The notes under the pieces are model-generated. The model saw only the letters and a program-made list of their open reading frames with translations. It did no database searches and had not been told where the DNA came from. Shown here one piece after another: positions 8,267 to 17,355 of a stretch of 64,000 bases of DNA (positions are counted from its first letter, which is position 1; each line of letters opens with the position of its first letter). Location: positions 558,001 through 622,000 of the forward strand of contig NZ_FOAB01000004.1 of NCBI RefSeq assembly GCF_900109375.1, read 5' to 3'. Source of the stretch: Aquimarina amphilecti. GTDB lineage: Bacteria; Bacteroidota; Bacteroidia; Flavobacteriales; Flavobacteriaceae. Made by a program: the position numbers and the translations under genes.

Positions 8267-8869
8267 ATGTGCAATATAGAGTTAAAGGAAAAAATTAGAG
8301 CAATAGTAAGCTGTGCTAATATGTTAAACGAAAAGGAGATTGAACTTATCGTTGAGAAAATGATTATCAAACAATTTAAAAAAGGTGAGATTTTATTGAG
8401 AGAAAGTCAAATTAAGACCAAGTGTTTTATGGTCATAGAAGGTTGTGTAAGAGAGTATTTGATTAAAGACGGAGTAGAAAAATCAACAGCTTTCTTTACC
8501 GAGGGAGATACATTTACTCATTTTACTCATGACGGAAAAGGTTCGCCATCTAAGCATTACAGGGGATGTGGAGAAGATTGTGTACTCACAATTAGTAATC
8601 AAGCTTTTGAAAAAGAATTAAGAACAGTACTTCCTGGGTTAGATGCTGTTCTTCAGAAAATTGCAGTAGAAAAATTGAATAAAGCAAAAGCAGAATGGAG
8701 TTTTTTCATATCTTTTTCACCTGAAGATTGATACCTAAATTTATTAGAAACTAGATCCACTCTATTTAATCGAGTACCACATTATCAAATTGCAAGTTAT
8801 CTTGGTATGGAACCACAATCACTAAGCAGAATTCGTAAAAGAATTTTTGATAATTACTCAAAATCTTAG
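8267..8869 (+). pseudogene. Crp/Fnr regulator broken by an in-frame TGA
   Basis: The frame from the ATG at 8267 encodes a Crp/Fnr sensor domain (GEILLRESQIKTKCFMVIEG) up to a TGA at 8729-8731. Reading on in the same frame gives the missing DNA-binding domain: YLNLLETRSTLFNRVPHYQI then ASYLGMEPQSLSRIRKR, ending at TAG 8867-8869. Family members have Arg where the TGA stands (PEERYLNLL pattern), so a single CGA or AGA to TGA change truncates the protein before its helix-turn-helix. The stump would not bind DNA. A TTG at 8249 is an alternative start. Confidence 0.85.
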
Positions 8870-9073
8870 ACAAACTCAGTTTCTTTCCAGTGATAATTTC
8901 CATATTGATTATTCTAAAAAAAATTAGCGACTAAATGTATTAGAATTTAGTCCACGGTTATTAAGTCGAATCCGCGAATGATTAATGAATAAAACAAATA
9001 TGCTTATTAACTTAAGTGAACAATTTTATTTATCCAATCGCTTTCCTTTGCAATTAAATAAAAAGTTATAAAA
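8870..9073 (+). other. Intergenic stretch with possible Crp/Fnr vestige
   Basis: Between the broken Crp/Fnr gene and the acyltransferase. One frame at 8928-8981 reads RLNVLEFSPRLLSRIRE before a TGA, which looks like the start of a Crp/Fnr DNA-binding domain fused to its recognition-helix end. This might be the remains of a second copy. It is too short to be sure. Confidence 0.2.
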
Positions 9074-10522
9074 ATGATGAAGAAAGTGGAAGAGGCTTAT
9101 ATCAGTAGACAAAATAATGTGTTTATGGTTGAGAAAAAGACGTGTGCTTTAGATACTAACAATTCCAGGGCTCATTCTCCTTTTCAATGGGTATTCAAGA
9201 TTGAAAATAGTAAAGAAATGAGAGACTTCCTGAGCTCTCTTAAGGATTCTCTACAGTTTTTAGTGGATAACTCTAAATTCCAGTTCGTTTCATCAAGGTG
9301 GGAGGACGATACTGAATCCACATCAATTCCTGGATACTCAATTTCCCAAACCAATAACGATGGCATTATGTATCAGTTTTTTGAAGATAAAAAAACATAC
9401 GAAAAGCCGCCAAGTGAGTTATTTAATGACAAGAGAAGATTTTCAAAAATTCTCCGGAAGCAATTTCCTGGTTTTATTGCGCATAATCCTTTTTCTAAAA
9501 TAAAAAAGTTGAATATCCCAATTGTTTTGGTAACTATTCATCACTATGTCAAGTATGGAGAATTCTCTATCGTTTTCTACATGGATCACACTGTTTTTGA
9601 TACATACTCAGCTAATATTTTTTTTAAATTATTGTCAGAAACGTGTGAATGTATACAAAACACAGAAAAATTGAAAAAAAAGTATGCTGACGTTAATAAT
9701 AGACTTTCCTTTTCACACACTCTAAATAATAAGCAAATATTTGATAAAATTAACTCAGACAAGGAATTGTCTGAAAAGGTGAACGTCTACAATCCGAACC
9801 TTGGATTTTATTTGGCAAAAATGGTTGTTAACGGTCTACTCTGGGGTGCTGGAATTTGGTTTAGGGAAGTTAAGTTTCGATTAAATCGGCGAGAAATCGA
9901 TAAAATCAAAAAGTCCTATAACAACGATTTTAGATGGTGTTCTAGTTTTGAAGTGATGTTGGCTATGGTTTATATGTCAATGTATCAAGAAGATAAAGTG
10001 ATTGGGTTTAATTTGATTGTTGATATACGTTCAAGAATGAAATCAGATGAAGGGAATGTAGTATTAGAAGATTACTATATTGGAAATGGAGCTTCTGGCG
10101 TTGAAATTCATGAGGTTCAAATCTATCCTCATGATCTATTCAAAACAATTGAATCAATTCATTCCGCTATCCGTGCAACATTGAAAGATCAAAAAGTCTA
10201 CGACAACTTTTATGTGTTTGAAGGTGTCAGACAATTTAAAAAGGAAATTGTAAGTCCGATGTTAGCTATGTTGTTGGGTAAATGCAATGATAATTTCTTA
10301 ACAATCAACACCTGGTTCGGCTTCGATACGGAAAATATCACGTATGGTTTGCCACAAAGTAAGGCTCTTTTATTGGGTCATCCATTTATGCCTATCATGA
10401 ATTATTCCCATTTTCAGGACACGTTTTTGACAACTAATGAAGTGACTTTTTCGACAAATGTTTCGAAAAACATCAAAGTCAGTATTCCAGATCAAATTTC
10501 CAAGGCGATTGCTGAGTTTTGA
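9074..10522 (+). CDS. BAHD-type acyltransferase
   Basis: A 482-residue enzyme that I place in the BAHD/transferase superfamily, which moves acyl groups from acyl-CoA to alcohols or amines; this is inference from motifs. The catalytic HxxxD is seen as HTVFD in FYMDHTVFDTYSANIFFK (about residue 172-180). The second-half hallmark is also present: SSFEVMLAMVYMSMY, then FNLIVDIRSRM and DYYIGNGASG, matching the family's AxxW..VDxRxR..YxGN pattern. The late INTWFGFDTENITYGLP occupies the position of DFGWGKP but lacks the motif itself. BAHD enzymes are best known from plants and fungi. Condensation domains (HHxxxDG) are the main alternative. It is a single gene with no biosynthetic neighbours. Confidence 0.6.
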   Translation: MMKKVEEAYISRQNNVFMVEKKTCALDTNNSRAHSPFQWVFKIENSKEMRDFLSSLKDSLQFLVDNSKFQFVSSRWEDDTESTSIPGYSISQTNNDGIMYQFFEDKKTYEKPPSELFNDKRRFSKILRKQFPGFIAHNPFSKIKKLNIPIVLVTIHHYVKYGEFSIVFYMDHTVFDTYSANIFFKLLSETCECIQNTEKLKKKYADVNNRLSFSHTLNNKQIFDKINSDKELSEKVNVYNPNLGFYLAKMVVNGLLWGAGIWFREVKFRLNRREIDKIKKSYNNDFRWCSSFEVMLAMVYMSMYQEDKVIGFNLIVDIRSRMKSDEGNVVLEDYYIGNGASGVEIHEVQIYPHDLFKTIESIHSAIRATLKDQKVYDNFYVFEGVRQFKKEIVSPMLAMLLGKCNDNFLTINTWFGFDTENITYGLPQSKALLLGHPFMPIMNYSHFQDTFLTTNEVTFSTNVSKNIKVSIPDQISKAIAEF

Positions 10523-10527
10523 TAAAT

Positions 10528-10704
10528 TCAAAAAACGAAAAATAAAGCAAACAAAATTAAGGTAGCTGAAACTTTAAATTTTCGAAGTATGTTAGTTTTT
10601 AAAAAATCAACTTTTGGATAATGCACATCTTCTTTTCTAATTTTTCTATAATCAATTGGGTCTTTGCTGAAATCGTTTTTCAACCCTCTTTTATCTCTTC
10701 CCAT
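10528..10704 (-). CDS. Small tail-anchored membrane protein
   Basis: A 58-residue reading frame on the minus strand starting MGRDKRGLKNDFSKDPIDYR and ending in a hydrophobic helix (about residues 43-58, VSATLILFALFFVF). A charged soluble head followed by a C-terminal membrane segment suggests a tail-anchored protein. It converges with the acyltransferase, ending six bases past that stop. Sensible amino-acid composition and an A/T-rich leader support it. No family is recognised. Confidence 0.5.
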   Translation of the reverse strand: MGRDKRGLKNDFSKDPIDYRKIRKEDVHYPKVDFLKTNILRKFKVSATLILFALFFVF

Positions 10705-11009
10705 ATTTAATATTATTCCGTTATCTTGTTAACAAAAAGCTATTTATTCTTAGAATAATTAATATTATCTAGGTATTAACGGTGTTAACTAGTCCCGTAA
10801 AACGAACGTTTTATGGGACAATGAAATTTTCTTTTTAATTTCTATCTAAAGTTTAGGTAAGTGGTAGAATAAATGTGAAGATTCAATTATAATTGAAATA
10901 ATCTATAAATATAGATAATTATATAAATTTTTATTAGTTTTTTGTATCATTCTCTGCATAATGACAATATTAAAACAATTATAATTTCCTGATATTTAAA
11001 GTTTTGAAT

Positions 11010-12401
11010 CTATTTGCCGATACAGAAATTGGCAAAAATATTACCTAGTAAATCATCAGAAGTTATCTCACCCGTGATTTCACCAAAGTGATATAAAGCC
11101 TGGCGAATATCTATTGCCATTAGGTCTCCAGAAAGCCCATTGTCTATTCCATATTGTACTTTTTGAATTTCTTCTAAAGCTTTTAATAAGGCATCATAAT
11201 GTCTAGAGTTGGTCACAATAGTTTCGTCATTTCTAAGTGCTCCGGTATTAACAAAATCTAATAGCTTATTTTGTAATTCTTCTACACCTTTATTTTGTTT
11301 AGCAGATAATAAATGAATATTGTCAACTTCTGAAGTTAAAGAGGAAACCTGAGGTTCATCAAGTTTATCTACTTTATTAGCCACAACAATTAAAGGTTTT
11401 TGAGGATATTTATTTTTAATTTTACCTATTTCAGTTTTTAATTGTTGTAAACTGTCAACAGTTAATTCAGAACTATCAATTAAATATATAACTACCTGTG
11501 CTTGCTCAATTTTCTCAAAGGTTTTTTGGATACCTATACTTTCAACTACATCTTTGGTCTCTCTGATACCAGCAGTATCAATAAACCTAAACCCAATACC
11601 ACCTATAGTAATTTCATCTTCAATGGTATCACGAGTAGTTCCGGCAATGTCCGAAACAATAGCCCGTTCTTCATTTAATAAAGCATTAAGTAAAGTAGAT
11701 TTACCTACATTTGGTTCTCCTACAATAGCCACAGGAATCCCGTTTTTAATTACATTTCCAACAGCAAAAGAATCTATTAACCGTTTTAAGACTTTAGTGA
11801 TTCTAGATATTAAATCTTGGAACTGGGTTCTATTAGCAAATTCTACATCTTCCTCGGCAAAATCAAGTTCGAGCTCTATTAAAGATGCAAAATTAAGAAG
11901 TTCATCTCGTAATTTTTTAATTTCATTACTAAACCCACCTCGCATTTGTTGCATAGCAATTTGATGAGAAGCTTCTGAATCAGAAGCAATCAGATCGGCA
12001 ACCGCTTCAGCTTGTGATAAGTCTAATTTCCCATTTATAAAAGCGCGTAGGGTAAATTCACCAGCATTTGCCGTTCTACAGCCCCGACGAAGCAATAATT
12101 GAATGATTTCTTGTTGAATATAACTTGACCCATGACAGGATATTTCTACGGTAGGTTCTCCTGTATAAGAAGTAGTTCCCTTAAATAAAGATATCAGTAC
12201 TTCATCTAAGACACGTTCATCATCGATAATATGCCCTAAGTGTATAGTATGACTTTTTTGTTTATTAAGATCTTTTCCTTTAATAGAACGAAATAGGGGA
12301 GCGCAAATACTAATTGCATCTTTTCCCGAAACTCTAATCACTGCTATAGCGCCAGCTCCTGCTGGAGTAGCTAAAGCAACTATGGTATCTTGTGAAATCA
12401 T
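11010..12401 (-). CDS. mnmE: tRNA modification GTPase MnmE
   Basis: MnmE works with MnmG to form the cmnm5 group on the wobble uridine of certain tRNAs. The 463-residue length is normal. The N-terminal folate-binding domain carries TPAGAGAIAVIRVSG, a helical domain follows, and the inserted G domain has the P-loop GEPNVGKS at 228-235, DTAG at 275-278 and NKVD near 342. The C-terminus ends with the conserved catalytic CIGK. All key motifs are intact. A -7-like TATTTTTG lies at 12421-12428 upstream, without a clear -33 element. Confidence 0.97.
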   Translation of the reverse strand: MISQDTIVALATPAGAGAIAVIRVSGKDAISICAPLFRSIKGKDLNKQKSHTIHLGHIIDDERVLDEVLISLFKGTTSYTGEPTVEISCHGSSYIQQEIIQLLLRRGCRTANAGEFTLRAFINGKLDLSQAEAVADLIASDSEASHQIAMQQMRGGFSNEIKKLRDELLNFASLIELELDFAEEDVEFANRTQFQDLISRITKVLKRLIDSFAVGNVIKNGIPVAIVGEPNVGKSTLLNALLNEERAIVSDIAGTTRDTIEDEITIGGIGFRFIDTAGIRETKDVVESIGIQKTFEKIEQAQVVIYLIDSSELTVDSLQQLKTEIGKIKNKYPQKPLIVVANKVDKLDEPQVSSLTSEVDNIHLLSAKQNKGVEELQNKLLDFVNTGALRNDETIVTNSRHYDALLKALEEIQKVQYGIDNGLSGDLMAIDIRQALYHFGEITGEITSDDLLGNIFANFCIGK

Positions 12402-12680
12402 ATTTTACTAATAGAAAGTACAAAAATAGACATAATATAATCTTACATTTCATTTTAGACTTCAAACTTTTTTGTAGACAAAATTTTCTTCCTTACTTTT
12501 ATTGCTGGGGTTGAAATTTTAATAGATTTCTAAGACAAAAAATAAAGGGAAATAAAGTAGATGTAATTTAATAGTTTTTAAATGCATTTATATGGAGTAT
12601 ATGTTTAAGGAGTAACTAATCTTAAGCAAAATTGATTTAGTAACTAAATTTAATTTCTATATACTAAAACTTTTATTTTT

Positions 12681-15107
12681 ATGAATTTTCACAGCACAAA
12701 CTCATTTAATAATAGGAAACTACTATTAAAACACGAAATTATTGCTGCCGTCTGTGCAGTTTTCATGCTAATTCCTTTTGTCAATTATGCTCAGACACAA
12801 AGTTTAGCAAGACACGAAACTCCTTATAATTTAACATTAAAATCGGATGGAGTTGTTGGTAAAAACGGCTCGAATGTTATTACAGAAGAAATTTCCGAAA
12901 CAGGAGCTACTTGGTTGCGTCTGTTTTTTAAGGATGTAAACCTAGGTGATCAGAGTACGATTACTATTACTTCAAAACTAGATGGAGCTACTCAGGTTTT
13001 AACTTCTAAGACTCTAAAAGATTGGAATAACTCTAGTGCATATTTTAATGGAGATGCGGTTACAGTAACCTTATCAGTTGCTGCAAATGACCCTTCGGCT
13101 AAAATTAATATTTCAGAATTAAGTGTTGGGGAACTTGATCCTACTATAAAATCACAATGTGGTTCTAATGATGATAGGGTAGATTCTGCTGATGATGCTA
13201 TTGGTAGAATAGTTCCTATAGGTTGTACAGGTTGGATTATCACGAATGGTAAATTGGTTACTGCAGGTCACTGTGTAGGTAGTAGAGCTGAGATAATCGA
13301 ATTTAATGTACCAAAATCAAATCCTGATAGAACTATAGTTCATCCTGGACCAGAGGATCAATATCCAATAGGAAATTTTGTATCACCATATCCAAATAGT
13401 CCTAGTCAAGCAAATGACTGGGCAGTTTTTGATGGTTTTGCTAATTCTCAAACAGGTCAAACACCAATTCAAGGACAAGGAGCATCATACAATGTAGTGC
13501 AAGATGCACCTGGAGCTAATATCACAATAACTGGTTTCGGAACAGATACTGGAATTGATAATCAAACACAACAAATTCATACAGGGCCATTAAGTTCTAC
13601 AACAAATACTTTTGTTAGATATAGAACTGATACTACAGGAGGAAATTCTGGAAGCCCTATAATCGATACTGCGACAGGAAATGCTGTTGGAGTTCATGCA
13701 TATGGTGGATGTTCTGGATCTGGTGGATCTAATTCGGGAGAAAGAGCTACTATACCTGCTTTCTGGGATGCAATGGGGTTAGGAACGCCACCACCGCCGC
13801 CAACCGATGAGTGTTCAGGAGATGTTTCGTCTTTTCCTTACAACGAAAGTTTTGAAGGATCTATAGGGGCTTGGTCACAATCTTCAAGTGATGATATTAA
13901 TTGGACTGTAAATTCTGGAGGTACTCCTTCTAATGGAACTGGACCTAGTGGAGCGGTTGATGGTACTTCTTATATTTATGTAGAAGCATCAGGAAATGGA
14001 ACTGGATACCCAAATAAACAAGCAATTTTAAATGCACCTTGTTTAGATTTTAGTGGAGCATCATCTCCAACATTAAGTTTTCAGTATCATATGACAGGAA
14101 ATGCTGTAGGTGCATTAAATGTTGAAGCTAGAACTAATAATACAGGAAACTGGGTTAGTATATTTAATAGATCTGGAGATCAAGGTGCTGATTGGAATGC
14201 TGCAAGCGTTGATCTTTCTGCATATGCGGGTAATTCTAGTGTTCAATTAAGATTAAATGTAGTTACGAGCACTAGCTGGCAAGGAGATATTACTATTGAT
14301 GATTTAAGTATAACTAACGGAACAACGCCACCACCTCCAGCATGTGATTCATTAGATTTTAATGATTTTGCAATTACTGGTTTTTCTAACCAAGATTCTG
14401 CAGGAAACTTTTCTATAGGTAATGGAGGAGCATCAATATCAATGACTGATAATACTTGGAAATATATTGCGCTAAATTATAACGTAACTGCTAATACAGT
14501 TATCGAGTTTGAATTTAGTAGTAGTAGTCAAGGAGAAATTCATGGAGTTGGTTTTGAAGATGATAACTCGTTGACTTCGACTAGATATTTTAAAGTGCAT
14601 GGTTCTCAGAATTACGGAGTTACTAATTTTGATAATTATGCTGGCGGAACTACTACGTATATTATTCCGGTAGGTAATTTTTATACTGGAAATATGGATA
14701 GATTAGTATTCATAAATGATAATGATGCTGGTAGTGGTAATAACTCTACGTTCTCTAATGTTAAAATTTATGAAGGTTCTTGTGGGCAATCTGCAACTGC
14801 AGAAAGCTTAATTGCTGACTTAGAATCTACTGAAGCAATTTTAGGAAATGAACCAGAAGGTATATTCAATGACGTAAGAATCGCACCGAACCCAGCGACG
14901 AATAATTTTTCGATACACCTTAATCCATTTGTGAAAAAAGCAAATGCGACAGTATTTTCTATTCTAGGTCAAAAACAAGCTGAGATAAAACTTCAACCAG
15001 GAGCGAACACGATTTCTGCTAAGAATTTATCATTGGGATTAGGTATTTATTTAATTCGAATAGAGAGCGATGGAGAATCTATAACACAAAAACTAATAAT
15101 CAATTAA
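12681..15107 (+). CDS. Secreted trypsin-like protease with MAM domain and T9SS tail
   Basis: An 808-residue exported serine protease. A signal-anchor-like start (20-38) is followed by an N-terminal beta domain (about 45-152), then a trypsin fold with the triad H197 (TAGHC), D246 (NDWAVF) and S323 (GGNSGSP). A PPPPP linker leads to a MAM/concanavalin-like domain (about 385-555), a second PPPPAC linker to another beta-sandwich (about 560-700), and a C-terminal type IX sorting domain (APNPATNNFSIHL...GIYLIRIESDGESITQKLIIN pattern). T9SS cargo is exported across the outer membrane and released or attached. It likely degrades extracellular protein or other marine matter. It is monocistronic, with its own terminator. 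Confidence 0.9.
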   Translation: MNFHSTNSFNNRKLLLKHEIIAAVCAVFMLIPFVNYAQTQSLARHETPYNLTLKSDGVVGKNGSNVITEEISETGATWLRLFFKDVNLGDQSTITITSKLDGATQVLTSKTLKDWNNSSAYFNGDAVTVTLSVAANDPSAKINISELSVGELDPTIKSQCGSNDDRVDSADDAIGRIVPIGCTGWIITNGKLVTAGHCVGSRAEIIEFNVPKSNPDRTIVHPGPEDQYPIGNFVSPYPNSPSQANDWAVFDGFANSQTGQTPIQGQGASYNVVQDAPGANITITGFGTDTGIDNQTQQIHTGPLSSTTNTFVRYRTDTTGGNSGSPIIDTATGNAVGVHAYGGCSGSGGSNSGERATIPAFWDAMGLGTPPPPPTDECSGDVSSFPYNESFEGSIGAWSQSSSDDINWTVNSGGTPSNGTGPSGAVDGTSYIYVEASGNGTGYPNKQAILNAPCLDFSGASSPTLSFQYHMTGNAVGALNVEARTNNTGNWVSIFNRSGDQGADWNAASVDLSAYAGNSSVQLRLNVVTSTSWQGDITIDDLSITNGTTPPPPACDSLDFNDFAITGFSNQDSAGNFSIGNGGASISMTDNTWKYIALNYNVTANTVIEFEFSSSSQGEIHGVGFEDDNSLTSTRYFKVHGSQNYGVTNFDNYAGGTTTYIIPVGNFYTGNMDRLVFINDNDAGSGNNSTFSNVKIYEGSCGQSATAESLIADLESTEAILGNEPEGIFNDVRIAPNPATNNFSIHLNPFVKKANATVFSILGQKQAEIKLQPGANTISAKNLSLGLGIYLIRIESDGESITQKLIIN

Positions 15108-15146
15108 TAAATGATATAGAATTAAATTTAGTTATTACAATAGAGA

Positions 15147-15178
15147 AGCACCCTAAGTTTTTAGGGTGCTTTTTTTTA
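15147..15178 (+). terminator. Rho-independent terminator
   Basis: Perfect 10-bp stem AGCACCCTAA / TTAGGGTGCT with a GTTT loop, then seven or eight T. It ends the protease transcript 40 bases after the stop. Confidence 0.95.
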
Positions 15179-15231
15179 TATATGTTTTCTAATAATTTTA
15201 CTTCACTTAAAAGCAGTAAAACAAATTTTAT

Positions 15232-15279
15232 TTGCTTTCTACGAATTATTTCGTAGATTTGTTACGAAATAATTCGTAG
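15232..15279 (+). promoter_or_regulatory. Promoter with two BlaI-type operators
   Basis: The -33 TTG at 15232-15234 and the -7 TAGATTTG at 15254-15261 are separated by exactly 19 bases, the Bacteroidota promoter consensus. Two palindromes flank the -7 box: CTACGAATTATTTCGTAG at 15239-15256 (in the spacer) and TTACGAAATAATTCGTAG at 15262-15279 (over the predicted start of transcription). Each has TACGAA/TTCGTA arms with a 4-base centre and they are inverted copies. Binding by the adjacent BlaI-family repressor would block the promoter. Confidence 0.85.
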
Positions 15280-15280
15280 C

Positions 15281-15658
15281 ATGAAACAATATACAGATAA
15301 AGAGTTTGATATTCTTACTATTCTATGGAATTGCAAGGAAGCTTCTGTACAAGAAGTACATGAGAAGTTAAATAGTAGTAGTGGATATACAACTACTTTA
15401 AAACTGATGCAGATCATGTTTGATAAAGGTTTTGTAGAAAGACGAAAAGAAGGTAAAAAACACATTTATGTTCCATTAGTAGATCAAGAAAAAGCACAAG
15501 AATCAGGTATTAAGAAAATGATCAGTGGTCTTTTTGGAGGATCTAAACTTAGTTTTGCTCAAAGTTTTCTAGGAAACACAAAACCTTCTAAGGAAGAATT
15601 GGAAGCGATCAAAGAAATGATAGAAAAAATAGAAAAGGATGCTGGAGATTCTTTATAG
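15281..15658 (+). CDS. BlaI/MecI/CopY family repressor
   Basis: A 125-residue winged-helix repressor. The N-terminal DNA-binding domain (about 1-75) shows the family pattern EFDILTILWNCKEASVQEVHEKL and GYTTTLKLMQIMFDKGFVERR, and the C-terminal half forms the dimer helices with KMISGLFGGS and EELEAIKEMIEKIE. Family members repress their own operon and are inactivated by proteolysis triggered by an M56 membrane partner. The start lies two bases after the second operator, and the frame overlaps the M56 gene by 20 bases. No resistance gene follows, so the regulated output is this operon, including the thioredoxin lipoprotein. Confidence 0.95.
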   Translation: MKQYTDKEFDILTILWNCKEASVQEVHEKLNSSSGYTTTLKLMQIMFDKGFVERRKEGKKHIYVPLVDQEKAQESGIKKMISGLFGGSKLSFAQSFLGNTKPSKEELEAIKEMIEKIEKDAGDSL

Positions 15659-17309
15659 TAATTTATTAAATCTTTTCTTTGACTCAATCTGGATTGGCGG
15701 AGTGTTTTGGGTACTTCTCCAAGTTTCTCTACAGTTGATCCAACCTAAATATGCGAACTATAGATATTATGTGTCCTTACTATTATTCTTTAGTTTTATT
15801 TTAGTTTTAGTCGTTATATCATTTGGTTACGATTCTATGTATGACCTATGGTTGAAACCAAAAATACTTCAACTTACATCTATAATAGGAGAAAAATCAA
15901 TAAGTTTCAATGTAGTAGATAAACTGCAATTATTTATTGTTACGAATAAGTATTTAATTTGTTTGTTTTGGTTTTTTGGCTTGTGCATTAGTATTCTTAA
16001 GCTTTTCTTTCAAACTAAAGCCATATACAGTGTTAAAGAATCAGGAATTGTCGATTATGGCTTGTTAGAGCTTAAGAAAAACCTCATTGAAAAATTAGAA
16101 ATTAAAAAAGAGGTTCTTATTAAATTTATTAATAACGGTAGTCATCCCTTTACTATTGGTTATTGGCGTCCTATAATTTATTTTCCAATACAAGCTGTAA
16201 CTACTTTTTCTGAAGAAGAGTTAGAGTTGATCCTTTTTCACGAATTAATACATATAAAAAGAAATGATTTTTTGATAAACTTAGTACAAATTTGTGTCGA
16301 GACTATTTTCTTTTTCAACCCTTTCATAATTCATATTTCTAAAATAATAAAAAATGAAAGAGAGGTATCTTGTGATTTTAACGTGATTAAAGAAGGGTAT
16401 TCCACATTGTCTTATGCTAAAGCATTACAACGTTCTTATAAATTACATTACGATTTGTCTCTAAGTTTTGGTAATCAAAATGTATATAATAGAGTTAAAA
16501 ACCTTACTTGGTTCAAGACTGATAATAAAAAGAATAATTCTTATAAAAATGGTATTCTAGGACTTCTCTTTATTGGTTTTCTTTTTATAGGATTTGGATT
16601 TAGTATTTCTACTAAAAATAATTTATCTAAAAAAATTCTAGGGTATGATACTGAAGTTTATCCTAGGGTATATGTCAATATAGATACGATTATTCTTCAG
16701 TCCGATCCATCTCGTCACTTGCATTTATATTGCGAAAAAGAGTATGCGTATTATGAAGATGGTATTCTTAAAAATAATGAGTTAGAGAATAACTTTAGTA
16801 TAGAAAGAATTGATAAAGGTTCGTACATAGAGGTGATACATTTTGATAAGAAAAAAAAGCAGGTAATTGGTAAGATGCGGCAAAAAAAGGACAATTCAGA
16901 TTGGTTGCATTTTCTTAATGAAGTAAGCAATTATTGTATGTTCACCCCAGATGAGGTCGTAAGGTATATTAATTTTGCCATGTTAGGAGATATTTACATA
17001 GGTGATGAACGTTTATCAAATGAAAAGCAAATAGAATTACGATCTAAGTTTCCAGGAGCTTTTGGAAAACCTTTATTGAAACCAAGTGATATAGCATTTG
17101 TAAAAGAAATGATTTCAGAACTTCAGAAGGATAATTTATTAGAAACGAATTATGATAAATCACAAGTTGTTTTTCAAGTTAAAAATGGAGACTTATTATA
17201 TTTAAACGATTCCGTTCTTAATAAAAAATATGCAGACAAGTATTTTATTTATTTAAGAAAACTTTCAGGCGAGAATTTTTATGAACTCGTTAAATATCGA
17301 ATAAAATAA
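15639..17309 (+). CDS. M56 (BlaR1-like) sensor metalloprotease
   Basis: A 556-residue membrane zinc protease. Hydrophobic helices at about 15-33, 42-62, 100-124 and 308-327 frame a cytoplasmic loop carrying the zinc motif HELIH at 201-205. The third ligand is probably in EREVSCD, about 40 residues further on. The segment after residue 330 would face outside and acts as the sensor; it is not a penicillin-binding domain. By family knowledge the activated protease leads to loss of the paired BlaI repressor. It overlaps that gene, and the TlpA-like gene follows after 46 bases without a terminator. Confidence 0.9.
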   Translation: MLEILYSNLLNLFFDSIWIGGVFWVLLQVSLQLIQPKYANYRYYVSLLLFFSFILVLVVISFGYDSMYDLWLKPKILQLTSIIGEKSISFNVVDKLQLFIVTNKYLICLFWFFGLCISILKLFFQTKAIYSVKESGIVDYGLLELKKNLIEKLEIKKEVLIKFINNGSHPFTIGYWRPIIYFPIQAVTTFSEEELELILFHELIHIKRNDFLINLVQICVETIFFFNPFIIHISKIIKNEREVSCDFNVIKEGYSTLSYAKALQRSYKLHYDLSLSFGNQNVYNRVKNLTWFKTDNKKNNSYKNGILGLLFIGFLFIGFGFSISTKNNLSKKILGYDTEVYPRVYVNIDTIILQSDPSRHLHLYCEKEYAYYEDGILKNNELENNFSIERIDKGSYIEVIHFDKKKKQVIGKMRQKKDNSDWLHFLNEVSNYCMFTPDEVVRYINFAMLGDIYIGDERLSNEKQIELRSKFPGAFGKPLLKPSDIAFVKEMISELQKDNLLETNYDKSQVVFQVKNGDLLYLNDSVLNKKYADKYFIYLRKLSGENFYELVKYRIK

Positions 17310-17355
17310 AACAGATTCGAACAAAACAATTCACACAATTTAATTCAATCAAATT

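Noticed and set aside
8729..8731. TGA in the Crp/Fnr gene as a selenocysteine codon or programmed readthrough
   Set aside because: No SECIS-like structure or readthrough context seen; the residue in relatives is Arg, so a nonsense mutation is simpler.
15281..17309. BlaI/BlaR1 as a beta-lactam resistance system (also 27361-30455)
   Set aside because: No beta-lactamase or PBP gene is adjacent and the sensors lack a penicillin-binding domain; the class C-type serine hydrolases at 2275 and 42938 are far away and generic.
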